This document shows positions 8,409-17,934 of a stretch of DNA of 64,000 nt, in pieces (position 1 is the first letter of the stretch; each line of letters begins with the position of its first letter). The notes below the pieces were generated by a model. The model did no database searches. It saw only the letters and a list, made by a program, of their open reading frames with translations, and was not told where the DNA came from. This stretch comes from Natrialba swarupiae (GTDB lineage Archaea > Halobacteriota > Halobacteria > Halobacteriales > Natrialbaceae), in the NCBI RefSeq assembly GCF_008245225.1, contig NZ_VTAW01000013.1, positions 53,343-117,342 on the forward strand. Reading direction: 5' to 3'. The translations under genes were made by a program, and so were the position numbers.

Positions 8409-10919
8409 TCACTCCTCGAGGAGCGCCCGCGAGGAGTTCGTGACCACGAGGAGGCTGCTCGCGCCCATCGCGATCGCGGCGAAAAGCGGGTTGAGCAGTC
8501 CCGTGACGGCCAACGGGATGGCGATCGCGTTGTAGCAAAACGCCCAGCCGATGTTTCCTTTGACGCGCCGATCGGTCGCGCGAGCGAGATCGAAGACGGT
8601 GTCGACCGAGGAGAGGTCGTCGTCGACGAGGGCGATGTCCGCGGCGTCGGCTGCCATCGCAGTGCCACCTCCGAGAGCGATTCCGAGATCGGCCGCCGCG
8701 AGCGCGGGTGCGTCGTTCGTTCCGTCACCGATCATGACGGTTCGTCCACGTTCGCCGAGGCGCGCAACCGTTTCGGCTTTCCCCTCCGGCGGAACGCCAG
8801 CGAACACCCGATCGATCGCCGCGTGCTCGCGGAACTGTTCTGCTGCACGCGCATCGTCGCCGGTGAGAACGACGACTTCCGCACCCGCATCCGAGATCGC
8901 TGTCAGCGTCTCTGCCCACCCCTCCCGGAGGTCGTCGCCGACCACGACAACCCCCTGGGCGGTTCCGTCGCGTCCGATCGCGACCGGCACCCGTCCGGCC
9001 GTTCGCTCCCCATCGATTCGCTCCTGGAGGTCGGCCGGAACCGTCCAACCACGATCGCGAAAGAGGTCCGGGTGACCGACGACGACCTCGTCGCCGTCGA
9101 CGACGCCGGAGACGCCGTTACGGTGGCTCTCGAAGGACTCGATGCGGTCGCCGAGGGTCTCGGCTCGGCTCCCCTCACCGGAACCGGACCGATCCTCGGC
9201 GACGTTGTCCGCAGACGACTCTCCATCGAGTCTGCCGCCGTCTGCGACCGGATCGGTGGAGTCGATGTCTCCCCCTACAGCGGCGATGGCCTGCCCAACC
9301 GGGTGGGCGGATCGACGCTCGAGGATCGCCGCCCGCTCGAGCAGTTTTTCGTCACAGTCGGCGTCGACGACGGTCATCTCGCCGGTCGTCAACGTCCCCG
9401 TCTTGTCGAAGACGACGGTGTCGGCCTCGCGGATGCGCTCGAAGACGCTGTCGTCGAAGACGACGATCGAGCGCTCGAGGGCGTCACGGATGCCGGCGGC
9501 GACCGCAAGCGGCGTCGCGAGCCCGAGCGCGCACGGACAGGAGACGATCAGGACGGTGAGGCCGACGAGCAACGCAGCGGCGACCCCGGAGCCGAGCGCG
9601 AGATAGACCGCGGTGACGACGACCGCGAGGACGAGCACGAGCGGGACGAAGATCGTCGCCAGTTTGTCCGCGAGCTTCTGGATACCGTGGGTACCGCTCT
9701 GGAGGTCCCAGACGAGTTCGGTGATGCGATCGAGCGTGCTCGTCGCGTCCTCGCCGACGCGGACCGTCACCGCGCCGTCGGCGACCAGCGAGCCGCCGAC
9801 GACGTCGTCGCCGACCGCTTTGGTGACGGGGAGGGATTCGCCGGTGACGACCGCCTCGTCGACCGCGGCCTCGCCGTCGATCACGTCGCCGTCGATCGGT
9901 ACCCGTTCGCCCGCCCGGACGAGTACTCGGTCGTCGGGCTCGAGCGCCGAGAGCGGAACGTCCTCGTGGCTTCCGTCCGGACCGACGCGACGGGCCTCGT
10001 CGACCTGGACGGAGGTGAGATCCGAGAGGCGCTCGGTCGCCTCCCGTTTCAGCGTAGACTCGTAGTAACCGCCGACGGTGACGATGACGACGATCGCAAC
10101 GGTAACGTCGTAGTAGATGTGGTCGCCGCCGACGGCGATCGAGAGCGTACTGTAGAGGTACGCGCTGACCGCGGCGATCGCGACCAGTAGATCCATGTTC
10201 GGCGACCGGGTCTTGATCCCAACGTACGCCCCCTGTAGGATCGGCTTGCCGGTGACGCCGAGGACGATCGTCGTGAGCGCTGCGATCATCAGATAAAACG
10301 GCGTCGCCCGCTCGTCGGCGAGCGCCTGTTCGAAAAACGCCATCGTCTGCTCGTTGTAAAAGAGCCCGCCGAAGTAGACCGGGTAGATAAAGACGACGTA
10401 CTGGAGCATCACCATCATCCCCATGAGGACACCGACGGCGATCCGTCCCATCTCCCAGTTCTCCGCCCGGCGACGGCTGACGGCGTCTTCGCGACTGTAC
10501 GCGCTGTAGCCGAGCTGGCTTATATCCGACGTCAACTCCTCGAGTGGTGCACGCTCGGGATCGTGGTCGACCCGGACGGTGTCGGTGACGTAGCTCGCGC
10601 TCGCATCGCTGACGCCGTCGGCCGACGTGGCGACGGACTCGATAAAGGCCTCACAGGTCACACAGTACATCCCGCTGACCTCGAGGTAGGACGTCTCGTG
10701 GTCGGGATTGCCACTCGAGGAGGAATCGTCTCCGGTCGTCTCCTCGCTCGCTCGAGCGTCGCGAACGTCCTCGGCGTCGACCGCGTCGACGCCACCGAGT
10801 ACGTCGTAGACGTCCCGACAGCCGACACAGCAAAACGGCTTCCCGTCGGCGACGACGTCGCTGCCCTCGACGGGGAGATCACAGAGCGTACAGCCGGTGT
10901 CGGATCGGTCGTCTGTCAT
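8409..10919 (-). CDS. Heavy-metal translocating P1B-type ATPase (copper type, CcoI/FixI-like)
   Basis: An 836-residue P-type ATPase that moves a soft metal cation, probably Cu(I), across the membrane. The N-terminus has cysteines C10-x2-C13 and C30/C31-x2-C34 (a metal-binding lead domain as in CcoI/FixI proteins). A heavy-metal-associated domain with GMYCVTCEAF at residues 83-92 follows, then membrane helices. The transport motif CPC is at 461-463, the phosphorylation site DKTGTLT at 505-511, the HP motif at 539-540 and GDGTNDAPAL near 735. A glycine/serine-rich acidic loop after residue 550 is an unusual insertion. The downstream-strand partner at 10960 is 40 nt upstream, implying one operon. 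Confidence 0.95.
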   Translation of the reverse strand: MTDDRSDTGCTLCDLPVEGSDVVADGKPFCCVGCRDVYDVLGGVDAVDAEDVRDARASEETTGDDSSSSGNPDHETSYLEVSGMYCVTCEAFIESVATSADGVSDASASYVTDTVRVDHDPERAPLEELTSDISQLGYSAYSREDAVSRRRAENWEMGRIAVGVLMGMMVMLQYVVFIYPVYFGGLFYNEQTMAFFEQALADERATPFYLMIAALTTIVLGVTGKPILQGAYVGIKTRSPNMDLLVAIAAVSAYLYSTLSIAVGGDHIYYDVTVAIVVIVTVGGYYESTLKREATERLSDLTSVQVDEARRVGPDGSHEDVPLSALEPDDRVLVRAGERVPIDGDVIDGEAAVDEAVVTGESLPVTKAVGDDVVGGSLVADGAVTVRVGEDATSTLDRITELVWDLQSGTHGIQKLADKLATIFVPLVLVLAVVVTAVYLALGSGVAAALLVGLTVLIVSCPCALGLATPLAVAAGIRDALERSIVVFDDSVFERIREADTVVFDKTGTLTTGEMTVVDADCDEKLLERAAILERRSAHPVGQAIAAVGGDIDSTDPVADGGRLDGESSADNVAEDRSGSGEGSRAETLGDRIESFESHRNGVSGVVDGDEVVVGHPDLFRDRGWTVPADLQERIDGERTAGRVPVAIGRDGTAQGVVVVGDDLREGWAETLTAISDAGAEVVVLTGDDARAAEQFREHAAIDRVFAGVPPEGKAETVARLGERGRTVMIGDGTNDAPALAAADLGIALGGGTAMAADAADIALVDDDLSSVDTVFDLARATDRRVKGNIGWAFCYNAIAIPLAVTGLLNPLFAAIAMGASSLLVVTNSSRALLEE

Positions 10920-10959
10920 CGTGTGGTTAGTTCGATCGGCGGTCGATCATCGCTGGGTT

Positions 10960-11772
10960 TCAGTGGTGGTGGCCGTCGGTGCCAGGGGCATCGATGGCGT
11001 CGTAGAACGGCAACTCGGGATGTGGTACGTGAACACCCAGTGCCATCAATCCGTGGGCGAACAGGACGTACCCCAGCACGACGAACGCGACGCCGAGCAG
11101 CCGGTGGACGCGACGCCGATGAGCGACGTCGACGGTATCGATGACGGTTCCGTAGGCGAAAACGGCCGGGATCGTTCCGACCCCGAGCGCCGCGAGCGCG
11201 AGCGCACCGCCGGTCGGCGAGCCGGTCGCGAACGCGTACAGAAACGCCGGATAGAGGACGGGGCACGGGAGCAATCCGTGAAGCGCCCCCAGGCCGACGA
11301 TACCGGGACCGTTCGCCAGCCGGTCGACGTGGCCGACGAGCCAGCTGGTAACCCGCTCGAGGCCGGGGATCGAGACGCCGCCGGTCGTCCGTCCGAGCAC
11401 GTAGTAGACGCCGGTGGCGATGACGAAGCCACCGATGACGAGGCCGACCCCGCCGCGGGCGAGGTCGACGACGGGCGTGAGTTCTGCCGTCGTCAGAAAC
11501 AGGGCACCACCGAGGGCCCCGAACGCCGCCCCGAGAAGCGTGTAACTCGCCGTTCGGCCGAGATTGAACAGCGCATGCTGGCGAACTTCGTAGGTCGTCA
11601 GGTGTCCGCCACGCCCACCCGCCGCTGATTCCGATGTCGTCCCCCCGTCGGTCATCCGACTCGAGTACATCGTCACGAGCGGACCACACATTCCAACGCA
11701 GTGTGCGCCGGCGAGCAATCCGATGATGAGGAAGAGAACGACGTCGACGCCGAGTAGCGTGAGCGGATCCAT
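10960..11772 (-). CDS. TauE/SafE-DsbD-like transmembrane protein
   Basis: A 270-residue polytopic membrane protein (about six helices). It opens with LIIGLLAGAHCVGMCGPLVT, the paired-cysteine CVGMC motif seen in cytochrome c biogenesis/DsbD-like and sulfite exporter TauE/SafE family proteins that accompany copper ATPases. A second conserved stretch is GLGALHGLLPCPVLYPAFLY. The C-terminus ends in a His-rich tail (GTDGHHH), a possible metal ligand cluster. It is followed by the P-type ATPase 40 nt downstream, so the pair probably handles metal for a membrane oxidase. That link follows from known CcoI/CcoH-type neighbourhoods and is inference here. Confidence 0.85.
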   Translation of the reverse strand: MDPLTLLGVDVVLFLIIGLLAGAHCVGMCGPLVTMYSSRMTDGGTTSESAAGGRGGHLTTYEVRQHALFNLGRTASYTLLGAAFGALGGALFLTTAELTPVVDLARGGVGLVIGGFVIATGVYYVLGRTTGGVSIPGLERVTSWLVGHVDRLANGPGIVGLGALHGLLPCPVLYPAFLYAFATGSPTGGALALAALGVGTIPAVFAYGTVIDTVDVAHRRRVHRLLGVAFVVLGYVLFAHGLMALGVHVPHPELPFYDAIDAPGTDGHHH

Positions 11773-11872
11773 GAGTCGGGGCCTCGAGTTCGATCGTTGG
11801 CCGACCTAGCCACCGAGAGGTGTAGTGCGTTTCGCCTTCGGAATCGGATTCGACGATCGAACTACGGCAGGA

Positions 11873-11894
11873 TCAATAGTGACCTCGCTATTGA
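11873..11894. promoter_or_regulatory. Short inverted repeat between HMG-CoA synthase and the metal operon
   Basis: TCAATAG and CTATTGA form a 7-bp perfect inverted repeat with an 8-nt spacer, downstream of HMG-CoA synthase and upstream of the TauE-like gene, both on the minus strand. It could be an operator for the metal operon or a 3' hairpin of the HMG-CoA synthase message. Nothing decides between these. Confidence 0.35.
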
Positions 11895-11921
11895 CGTCGG
11901 CAACGCGCGTCGCCCGAACCG

Positions 11922-13259
11922 CTACTCGACGTAGCGGTACTTGCGCTCACCCATTCGCCCCCAGCCGTCGAAGACGAACTCCGATTCGGGAGCAGTGAAC
12001 TCCTCGACGTCGACGTCCATCTCGTGGTTGTGAACGTCGTGAACCTCCTCGTAGTCCTCCCAAGAGAGGTCGTATCGGGCCTCGAGCTGTTCGTCGACGT
12101 TCAGTGACGTGATCTCGTCCTCCCAGCCGCTGACGATCGTTTCGGCGTGAATCTCGGCCTGTGCACCGCTCCCGTAGGAGCCAACGAGCAGCGTCTCGCC
12201 GGTCAGATCGCGGCCCGCCTCGAGTGCGGTCTTGAGCGCGCTGACGCGAGCGACGTGGACGGAGCCGGTGTACCAGTTTCCGACTTCACGCGAGATCGAC
12301 AGCGTCGGATCGATGGTCGAGTCGTACCACTCCCGATACTGGTCGGTTTCCTTGAGCGAGTCCATATATTCGCGGACGGCGTCGTGAAACGTCTCCTCGT
12401 CGTCGAACGCCTCACGTCGGGGCTGTCTGCCGATCTCGTCGGCGAGTTCGTCCTCGATCGCGGTATCGCGCGTAACGTGGCGATACGCGAGCATCGCCGC
12501 CTTGCGAACCATCCCCGGGAACGGCGTGTGAAACGGCGCGAACTCGAAATCGTCGGGGTGGACGTCGCCAGCGACGCTCTCGTAGTCCTCGACTGCCTCG
12601 CGCATCCGTGCGAGGTACACCTGGACGGACCGTTTGCCGTCGACGGAGGGGAACTGCTGGTTGGGTTTGAGGAAGTCGGTCTCGTCGGCAGAGCCGTAGC
12701 CCTGGTGGGTCGAGAGTTCGACGAGACTCGGATCCTCGCTGATGAGCATGGCGACGGCACCGGCACCCTGGGTCGCCTCGCCAGCGTCGCCGCGAGCGTA
12801 CAGCGCCGTGTCCGTCGCAATGACGAGCGCCGAACGGCCACGATTTCGGCCCGCACGGATCCAGTTGTACGCGTCGTCTAAACTCTGGGTCCCGGCGATA
12901 CAGGCGAACTTCCGCTCACCTTTGTTCGCGTGGTGGAAGTCGCCGTCGAAGACCCCCTCGAGACAGCCGGCGACGTACGTCGAAACCGGCTTCGAATTGT
13001 CGAACGAACTCTCCGTCGCGACGTCGATCCGACCGATATCGTCCGGCTCCAAGCCCTTTCGCTCCATCAGTCGGTGGGCGGCGTTTGCCCCCATCGTAAC
13101 GATGTCCTCGTAGCTGTCGGGGAACGAACTCGCGTTGAGGCCGAGTCCCTTCGTGTACTTTTCCGGGTCTTCGCCTTTCTCGGGGGCGAACGTCCCGGGC
13201 AAGTCGAGTTTGAGATTCCCGGTCCAGATTTCGATCGCGTCGATACCGACTGCGGTCAT
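11922..13259 (-). CDS. hmgB: Hydroxymethylglutaryl-CoA synthase
   Basis: A 445-residue enzyme that condenses acetyl-CoA with acetoacetyl-CoA to HMG-CoA in the mevalonate route to archaeal isoprenoid lipids and carotenoids. The acylated cysteine lies in KFACIAGTQSLDDAY (Cys120), with the general-acid glutamate in ATESSFDNSK (Glu83) and the catalytic-His region in FAPFHTPFPGMVRKAA. NWYTGSVHVARVSAL and LLVGSYGSGAQAE close the thiolase-fold C-terminal half. The start is at MTAVGIDAIE; the frame extends upstream but those residues are not conserved-looking. It is divergent from a winged-helix regulator, 172 nt apart. Confidence 0.96.
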   Translation of the reverse strand: MTAVGIDAIEIWTGNLKLDLPGTFAPEKGEDPEKYTKGLGLNASSFPDSYEDIVTMGANAAHRLMERKGLEPDDIGRIDVATESSFDNSKPVSTYVAGCLEGVFDGDFHHANKGERKFACIAGTQSLDDAYNWIRAGRNRGRSALVIATDTALYARGDAGEATQGAGAVAMLISEDPSLVELSTHQGYGSADETDFLKPNQQFPSVDGKRSVQVYLARMREAVEDYESVAGDVHPDDFEFAPFHTPFPGMVRKAAMLAYRHVTRDTAIEDELADEIGRQPRREAFDDEETFHDAVREYMDSLKETDQYREWYDSTIDPTLSISREVGNWYTGSVHVARVSALKTALEAGRDLTGETLLVGSYGSGAQAEIHAETIVSGWEDEITSLNVDEQLEARYDLSWEDYEEVHDVHNHEMDVDVEEFTAPESEFVFDGWGRMGERKYRYVE

Positions 13260-13431
13260 GGTCTGATAGTGTGGGAGGAGCCATATGGTATTGTCGTTCG
13301 GAGTTTCGACGAACGACGAAGTACCACCGCAATACCCCCGCAATCACGGACGAAATTGACCGACCGACCCGCTGGCTCAGCGGGATCCGAAGAGTAATTC
13401 CGTTTTGTTGATACGGCGGATAGAACGGACG

Positions 13432-13716
13432 ATGAACGGATTCGACACGCTGTCGGTCATCACTCGGTCGCCGGTTCGCCCTCGCATTCTCCGCTATCTA
13501 CTCGAGCGAGGGCCCGCGGAAACCCCCGAACTCACCGAGCACGTCGACGCCTCGCGCCGGACGGTCTCCCGGACGCTCTCGGCGCTCGAGGAGGAGGGTC
13601 TCGCGGAACTGCCAGACGACGAACGGGCGGCACTCGAGCGAACCGTCCGCCTGACGAACGACGACCCGGTCGTCGCGGACCTCTCGATTCACATGCTCGC
13701 GGTCGCTCGAGCGTGA
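13432..13716 (+). CDS. Winged-helix transcriptional regulator
   Basis: A 94-residue DNA-binding protein consisting of one winged helix-turn-helix. Helices ITRSPVRPRILRYLLERG, ETPELTEHVDASRRTVSRTLSALEEEGL and the wing AALERTVRLTNDDPVVADL fit the ArsR/PhiH1-like haloarchaeal regulators. No ligand or metal site is visible. The start at MNGFDTLS is preferred over an in-frame ATG nine codons upstream. It is divergent from HMG-CoA synthase, so a role in that gene's control is possible but unproven. Confidence 0.82.
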   Translation: MNGFDTLSVITRSPVRPRILRYLLERGPAETPELTEHVDASRRTVSRTLSALEEEGLAELPDDERAALERTVRLTNDDPVVADLSIHMLAVARA

Positions 13717-13783
13717 GCGCCCGTCGAGCCTTCGACGGACGGTCGTGGCGCCAGCCTATTGAGGTTCGCCTGCCTAGAACGGG

Positions 13784-14410
13784 ATGATGTATCAGGACGT
13801 CCTCGTCCCAACCGACGGAAGCGACGGCACCCGCCGGTCGATCGTTCACGGATTGACGATCGCCGAGCGCTTCGACGCACGTGTACACGCCCTCTCGGTC
13901 GTCCCCGAGGGACCGCTCGGAACGCTCGAGAGCGAAGAGGCGACGCCTGCGGCTCATCGCGCCGTCGAACACGTCGAATCGGAGGCGGCCGAGACGGGAC
14001 TCGAGGCCGTCACCGCGGTCGAACACGGCGTTCCCCACGAGGAGATACTCGACTACGTCGACGACCACGACGTCGACATGGTAGTGATGGGAACGCAGGG
14101 ACGGACCGGACTCGATCGCGTCCTCGTCGGGAGCGTCACGGAGCGGGTGATCAGAATGGCCGAAGTACCGATCGTGACGGTCCGCCTAACCGACGAGCTT
14201 CGGATCGACGACCCAGAGGAGGCCGAACGACTCGCCCGCGAGGCGCTGGCTAATGGCTCCCTCGATCGCGAGCGTTCGATCGTCGACGGTGGCCCACACC
14301 GCATCAGTGGCTCGTGGCTATTCGCGTTCGAACCGGACGACGATCCCGTCCACGTGACCGTCGACGGCGTCTCGGAGGAGACCCGCCTCGAGAGCGGCGT
14401 TCAGGACTAA
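13784..14410 (+). CDS. Universal stress protein UspA family
   Basis: A 208-residue cytoplasmic protein with one Usp domain (residues ~3-137) and a ~65-residue haloarchaeal extension. The ATP-binding pattern G-x2-G-x9-G-S is exact: G103, G106, G116, S117 in GTQGRTGLDRVLVGS. The opening DVLVPTDGSDGTRRSI supplies the adenine-binding aspartate. The extension ends in WLFAFEPDDDPVHVTVDGV, a small beta unit of unknown role. It follows the winged-helix gene by 67 nt on the same strand but may have its own promoter. Confidence 0.93.
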   Translation: MMYQDVLVPTDGSDGTRRSIVHGLTIAERFDARVHALSVVPEGPLGTLESEEATPAAHRAVEHVESEAAETGLEAVTAVEHGVPHEEILDYVDDHDVDMVVMGTQGRTGLDRVLVGSVTERVIRMAEVPIVTVRLTDELRIDDPEEAERLAREALANGSLDRERSIVDGGPHRISGSWLFAFEPDDDPVHVTVDGVSEETRLESGVQD

Positions 14411-14529
14411 CTCGTTCGGGACGACTCGTTGGCTGCTCGTCGCGGTCTTCTCCCGCCGGGGCCACAGGACTGGCGCTGCTGGCGCTCGGACCGATCGTCG
14501 CCCTCAAACGGTCGGTGTAGACGGACGTC

Positions 14530-14610
14530 GTGCGGTCTCCTGTCGTCTGGCCCGCCACACCCGCGATCCGGACGGCGGGTGCGCCAGGAGATCGGGACAG
14601 CAAACCGTAT
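14530..14610. repeat. 82-bp palindromic repeat element, divergent copy D
   Basis: The right end GGGACAGCAAACCGTAT matches the end of copies A and B almost exactly. The left end GTGCGGTCTCCTGTC is a degraded form of ATACGGATTGCTGTCC. The centre keeps a pairing stem, CCCGCC…GGCGGG, though its bases differ from the other copies. It ends 13 nt beyond the 3' end of the minus-strand zinc protein gene. Length is 81 bp. Confidence 0.6.
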
Positions 14611-14623
14611 CAGCCCGGCAGAG

Positions 14624-14806
14624 TTACCCGGACCACTCGCCCGCGAGGTCTCCAGCGAGATTTGCCCGCCAGTGTTCGAAGCCGCGCTCGCAGTCTCCGT
14701 TCTCGTCGATGTGATCGATGAAGCCAGCACCGGGCGATGGAAGTTCGTCACCGCAGAACGGACATGTTACCGGATCCGTCCAGTCCATGGTCGTTGTAGC
14801 TGTCAT
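14624..14806 (-). CDS. Small zinc-finger protein (DUF7501-like)
   Basis: A 60-residue protein with one likely zinc site: C15-x2-C18 in VTCPFCGDELPSPGAGF, then FIDHIDENGDC with His and Cys ligands, and an aromatic C-terminus FEHWRANLAGDLAGEWSG. The pattern DWTDP.TCPFCG…GAGFIDHID is familiar from a widespread haloarchaeal family (DUF7501 as I recall). The start at MTATTTMDW is chosen because the upstream frame is AT-rich promoter-like DNA. Function unknown; probably a cytoplasmic microprotein. Confidence 0.75.
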   Translation of the reverse strand: MTATTTMDWTDPVTCPFCGDELPSPGAGFIDHIDENGDCERGFEHWRANLAGDLAGEWSG

Positions 14807-14954
14807 ATGACAACCTAACCACGAACTTCCGTATAAGCCTATTCGACAAATGCGACTAATTAATAGAATGTGTTTAAGGCCCGTATATATTGTCTTCGAA
14901 TGGCAGAAGTGAAAATTAGTCCAGCTCGTGGTCGATATACGTCTCCGTTCCTGG

Positions 14955-17549
14955 TCAGCGGTTCTCGTTCGAGTCGGACTCCTCGAACTGGAAGACATCC
15001 GACGCGTCGTCTCCGGTGTCGTCCGAATCCGCGGCGTCGTCGGCTCCGTCGTCCGACGCGTCCGATTCGCTTACCTCGTCCTCGGGCTGGGTGGATTCGT
15101 CGCCGTCGACCAGTTGGTCTTCGGCGTCCAGCGCCGCCGTCGCGTCGTCCGAGGCCACAACGGATGGTTCTTCGACGACTGATTCGCCCGTCTCGCTCGC
15201 GGCGGCGTCCGGTTGCCCGGAACTGGTGTCCGACCCGTCGTCGCCCTCTTCGTCGGCGCGGTCTGCACCCGTCGAACCATCTTCGTCGACCTCGAGCGTC
15301 ACGACACCGGTTGCATCGTCGTCGATATCCGTCTCGAAGTGATCCAGCGCTTCCGAGAGCTGCGTGGCCTGCTGTGAGAGTTGGGAGGCCGAGCCGGAGA
15401 CCTCGGTCATCGCCGTCGTCTGCTCTTCTGCGGCGGCGGCGACGCTTTCGGCCTCGGCGGTCGTCTCCTCGCTGATCGTCGCGGCTTCGTCGACGATCGC
15501 GACGACCTCCTGGGTGGTCGCGGCCTGCTCTTCGGTCGCCGCGGAGATCTCCTGGACGCCGGTGTTCGTCTCGGCGGCGTACTCGGCGATCTCCTCGAGT
15601 GCGTCGACCGCCTGTTCGACCTGGTCGCTTGCGGACTCGAGTCTCGCGCTGGTCTCTTCGACCTCCTCGGCGGAGGTGACGGTCTGTTCCCTGATACTCT
15701 CGAGACGCGCCTCGATCTCCGCGGCGGCCGACTTGGCGTCGCCGGAGAGCTCCTTGATCTCCTGTGCGACGACGCCGAACCCTTCGCCGTCGTCACCGCT
15801 TGCGGAGCGAGACGCCTCGATGTTGGCGTTGAGCGCGAGCATGTTCGTCTGCTCGGCGATCTGCTGGATCCGCTCGATGAGGTCGTCGATCTGGCTCACT
15901 TCCGCCTCGAGCGCACGGATCTCTTCGACGGCACGCTCGGCCTCGGTTTCAGTATCCGTCATGCTCTCGATCGCGTCCTGGGCGGCTTCGCGCCCGGTTT
16001 GACCGGTGTTCGCGGTTCGGGCGGCGAGGTCGGCGACCTCGTTCGAGGAGGCGGCGATCTCTTCGGTCGTCGTCGAGAGATTCGACATCTCGCCGGTCGC
16101 CTCCTGGAGGGACTGGTTCTGGCGTTCTGAGCCACTGGAGATCTCTTGGACGGATTCGCTGATCTGCTCGCTCGCGGAGCGAACCTCCTCGCTCGAGGCC
16201 GTCACCTGCTCGGAGGCGATGGCGACCTCGGTCGCGAACGTCTGGAGGTCGGCGATGGTCGCTTCGATGTCGTCGAGCATCTCGTTGAAGTCCTCGCCGA
16301 CCGTCTGCATCGTCTCGTTGTCGGTATCGACGTCGGCGCGCACGGCGAGATCACCGTCAGCGGCGGCGGCCATCACCGTACAGTACTCCTGGGCGGCGTC
16401 CTCGAGTTCGTCGTTGATCCGCTGGACGCGTGCACGCTCGGTCTCCGCTTCCTGGCGTGCGGTCTGGGCGTTGTGAATCTGGTCTCGAAGCGAATCGCGC
16501 ATGGCGTCGAAGCTTCGGTACAGCGATCCGATCTCGTCGACGCGGCCGGTTTGGAGGTCGACCGAGAGGTTCCCTTCCTCCATCGTCTGTGCGCGTGTTT
16601 GCAACCGATTGAGCTGCTTCGAAACGCTCCGTCCGCCGATGAGACCGACAGCGACGAAGACGAGACCAGTCAGGACGATAGTCACGACGAAGCTCGTCTG
16701 AACCTCGTCTCTCACCGCGAAGGCAGTCTCCTGTGGCGTCGTCGTCACGACGTAGAGGTCCTCGCCGCTAATCGGCGAGTACGTGTAGATCGCCTGGCTG
16801 TCCTCGGTCTGGCCAACCCTCCCGGCCCCGGGTTCGATGACCGACGGATCGACCCCGTCGGTTCCGATGATGACGCCTCCGTCCTCGTTGACGACCGCGG
16901 TGTCGGCACCCTCGATCGCCTGCGGGAGATCGGGGCCGGTCTCTTCGGCGGGAAGCTCCCCGATGACGACGTGACCGGTCAACAGCGATCGTCGCTGTCC
17001 CATCGCGATAACCTCCTCGTCGTCGAAATTCGTGTACCGTTCGGTCGTCACGAACGATTGTTGCTGAACGACGTCCTCGTCGAGCAGGTCGAACACGTTC
17101 TCTCCGACCGCGCTCTCGCTCGAGCTCCCGACCACCTCTCCCGTCTCCTCGTCGACCATGTGAATGTCCGAAAATCTACTTTCGTACGACTCTCCTTCGA
17201 GGAACGTCGATACGGCTTCCGAGTCGGCGCTGTCTAGCTCCTGCGATCGCTCGATCTCCTCGAGTGTGTGCTTTCGCTCGGTCATCCACTGTTCGACGAC
17301 GTTCGTGTGGAGTTGCGTCGTCTGCTCGACCTGATTGTCGACTTGACCGTCGAGTTCGTCGCTGATTCCGAGATAGAAGAACGTACTGATCGCAGCGGTC
17401 AACAGGAGAATCGCAACGATCGCGATGAGTGTCTTCGCGATAAGTCGCCGCCTGATTACACCTGGCACGAGGAGTGAGCCGATCGATCGGCCACTCGATT
17501 TCCCCGTCGACTGATTCGAATCGCCCGTTGTCTGTGAATTATCGCTCAT
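14955..17549 (-). CDS. Halobacterial transducer / methyl-accepting chemotaxis protein
   Basis: An 864-residue membrane receptor that relays an outside signal to CheA/CheW. Order: Ser/Gly-rich N-terminus; TM1 near residues 37-60 (LIAKTLIAIVAILLLTAAIS); a ~210-residue extracellular Cache-like domain (YESRFSDIHMVDEETGEVVG, LYVVTTTPQETAFAV); TM2 near 278-300; HAMP linker (RLQTRAQTMEEGNLSVDLQT) and a second HAMP-like unit (CTVMAAAADGDLAVRADVD); then the signalling coiled coil with hairpin tip IQQIAEQTNMLALNANIEAS. The end is a ~120-residue acidic Ser/Asp tail. Start MSDNSQ is preferred; the upstream frame is AT-rich. No che genes are nearby, so the ligand is unknown. Confidence 0.95.
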   Translation of the reverse strand: MSDNSQTTGDSNQSTGKSSGRSIGSLLVPGVIRRRLIAKTLIAIVAILLLTAAISTFFYLGISDELDGQVDNQVEQTTQLHTNVVEQWMTERKHTLEEIERSQELDSADSEAVSTFLEGESYESRFSDIHMVDEETGEVVGSSSESAVGENVFDLLDEDVVQQQSFVTTERYTNFDDEEVIAMGQRRSLLTGHVVIGELPAEETGPDLPQAIEGADTAVVNEDGGVIIGTDGVDPSVIEPGAGRVGQTEDSQAIYTYSPISGEDLYVVTTTPQETAFAVRDEVQTSFVVTIVLTGLVFVAVGLIGGRSVSKQLNRLQTRAQTMEEGNLSVDLQTGRVDEIGSLYRSFDAMRDSLRDQIHNAQTARQEAETERARVQRINDELEDAAQEYCTVMAAAADGDLAVRADVDTDNETMQTVGEDFNEMLDDIEATIADLQTFATEVAIASEQVTASSEEVRSASEQISESVQEISSGSERQNQSLQEATGEMSNLSTTTEEIAASSNEVADLAARTANTGQTGREAAQDAIESMTDTETEAERAVEEIRALEAEVSQIDDLIERIQQIAEQTNMLALNANIEASRSASGDDGEGFGVVAQEIKELSGDAKSAAAEIEARLESIREQTVTSAEEVEETSARLESASDQVEQAVDALEEIAEYAAETNTGVQEISAATEEQAATTQEVVAIVDEAATISEETTAEAESVAAAAEEQTTAMTEVSGSASQLSQQATQLSEALDHFETDIDDDATGVVTLEVDEDGSTGADRADEEGDDGSDTSSGQPDAAASETGESVVEEPSVVASDDATAALDAEDQLVDGDESTQPEDEVSESDASDDGADDAADSDDTGDDASDVFQFEESDSNENR

Positions 17550-17934
17550 TTTAGTTGTACTCGAGTGCTGTCCGTTGTAACCTGACCTGCCACCCTTCGA
17601 GACACTGTCACCGACCGCCTGCCAATCGATGACGTTTACGTACGTCAATTCGTGACTATTAATAAATCTTACTAATACCACTATACATGTTATTTTCTTC
17701 CAGTGTTACTGGGTAACTATTGGGATATTGGATAGATGATAACCACTCTGTCGTGGCCGATAAGTTCTAATATCGGTTACTCGTTCGGCTATATCAGTGA
17801 TTGTGTAGATTTTATCCGAAAATACCAAACGGACTGTCGCTTATACGCGGTCGGTTCGAAGTGGTCGCTCCGCGACGGATCGGGACCTGCGGGACACAGA
17901 CACTGTTATATGAGTGCAGTTCTCATCACCGCCA
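17550..17934. promoter_or_regulatory. AT-rich divergent intergenic region
   Basis: About 385 bases without a gene, markedly AT-rich (for example TAATACCACTATACATG near 17673-17690). It holds the promoter of the transducer (minus) and of the HEWD protein (plus). GTTATATGAG at ~17905-17914 lies 21-30 nt before the HEWD ATG, as expected of a TATA box for a leaderless message. Confidence 0.5.

Noticed and set aside
8391..10190. A 599-codon plus-strand frame opposite the P-type ATPase
   Set aside because: Composition is a mirror of the ATPase codons, without motifs; it is a high-GC antisense shadow.
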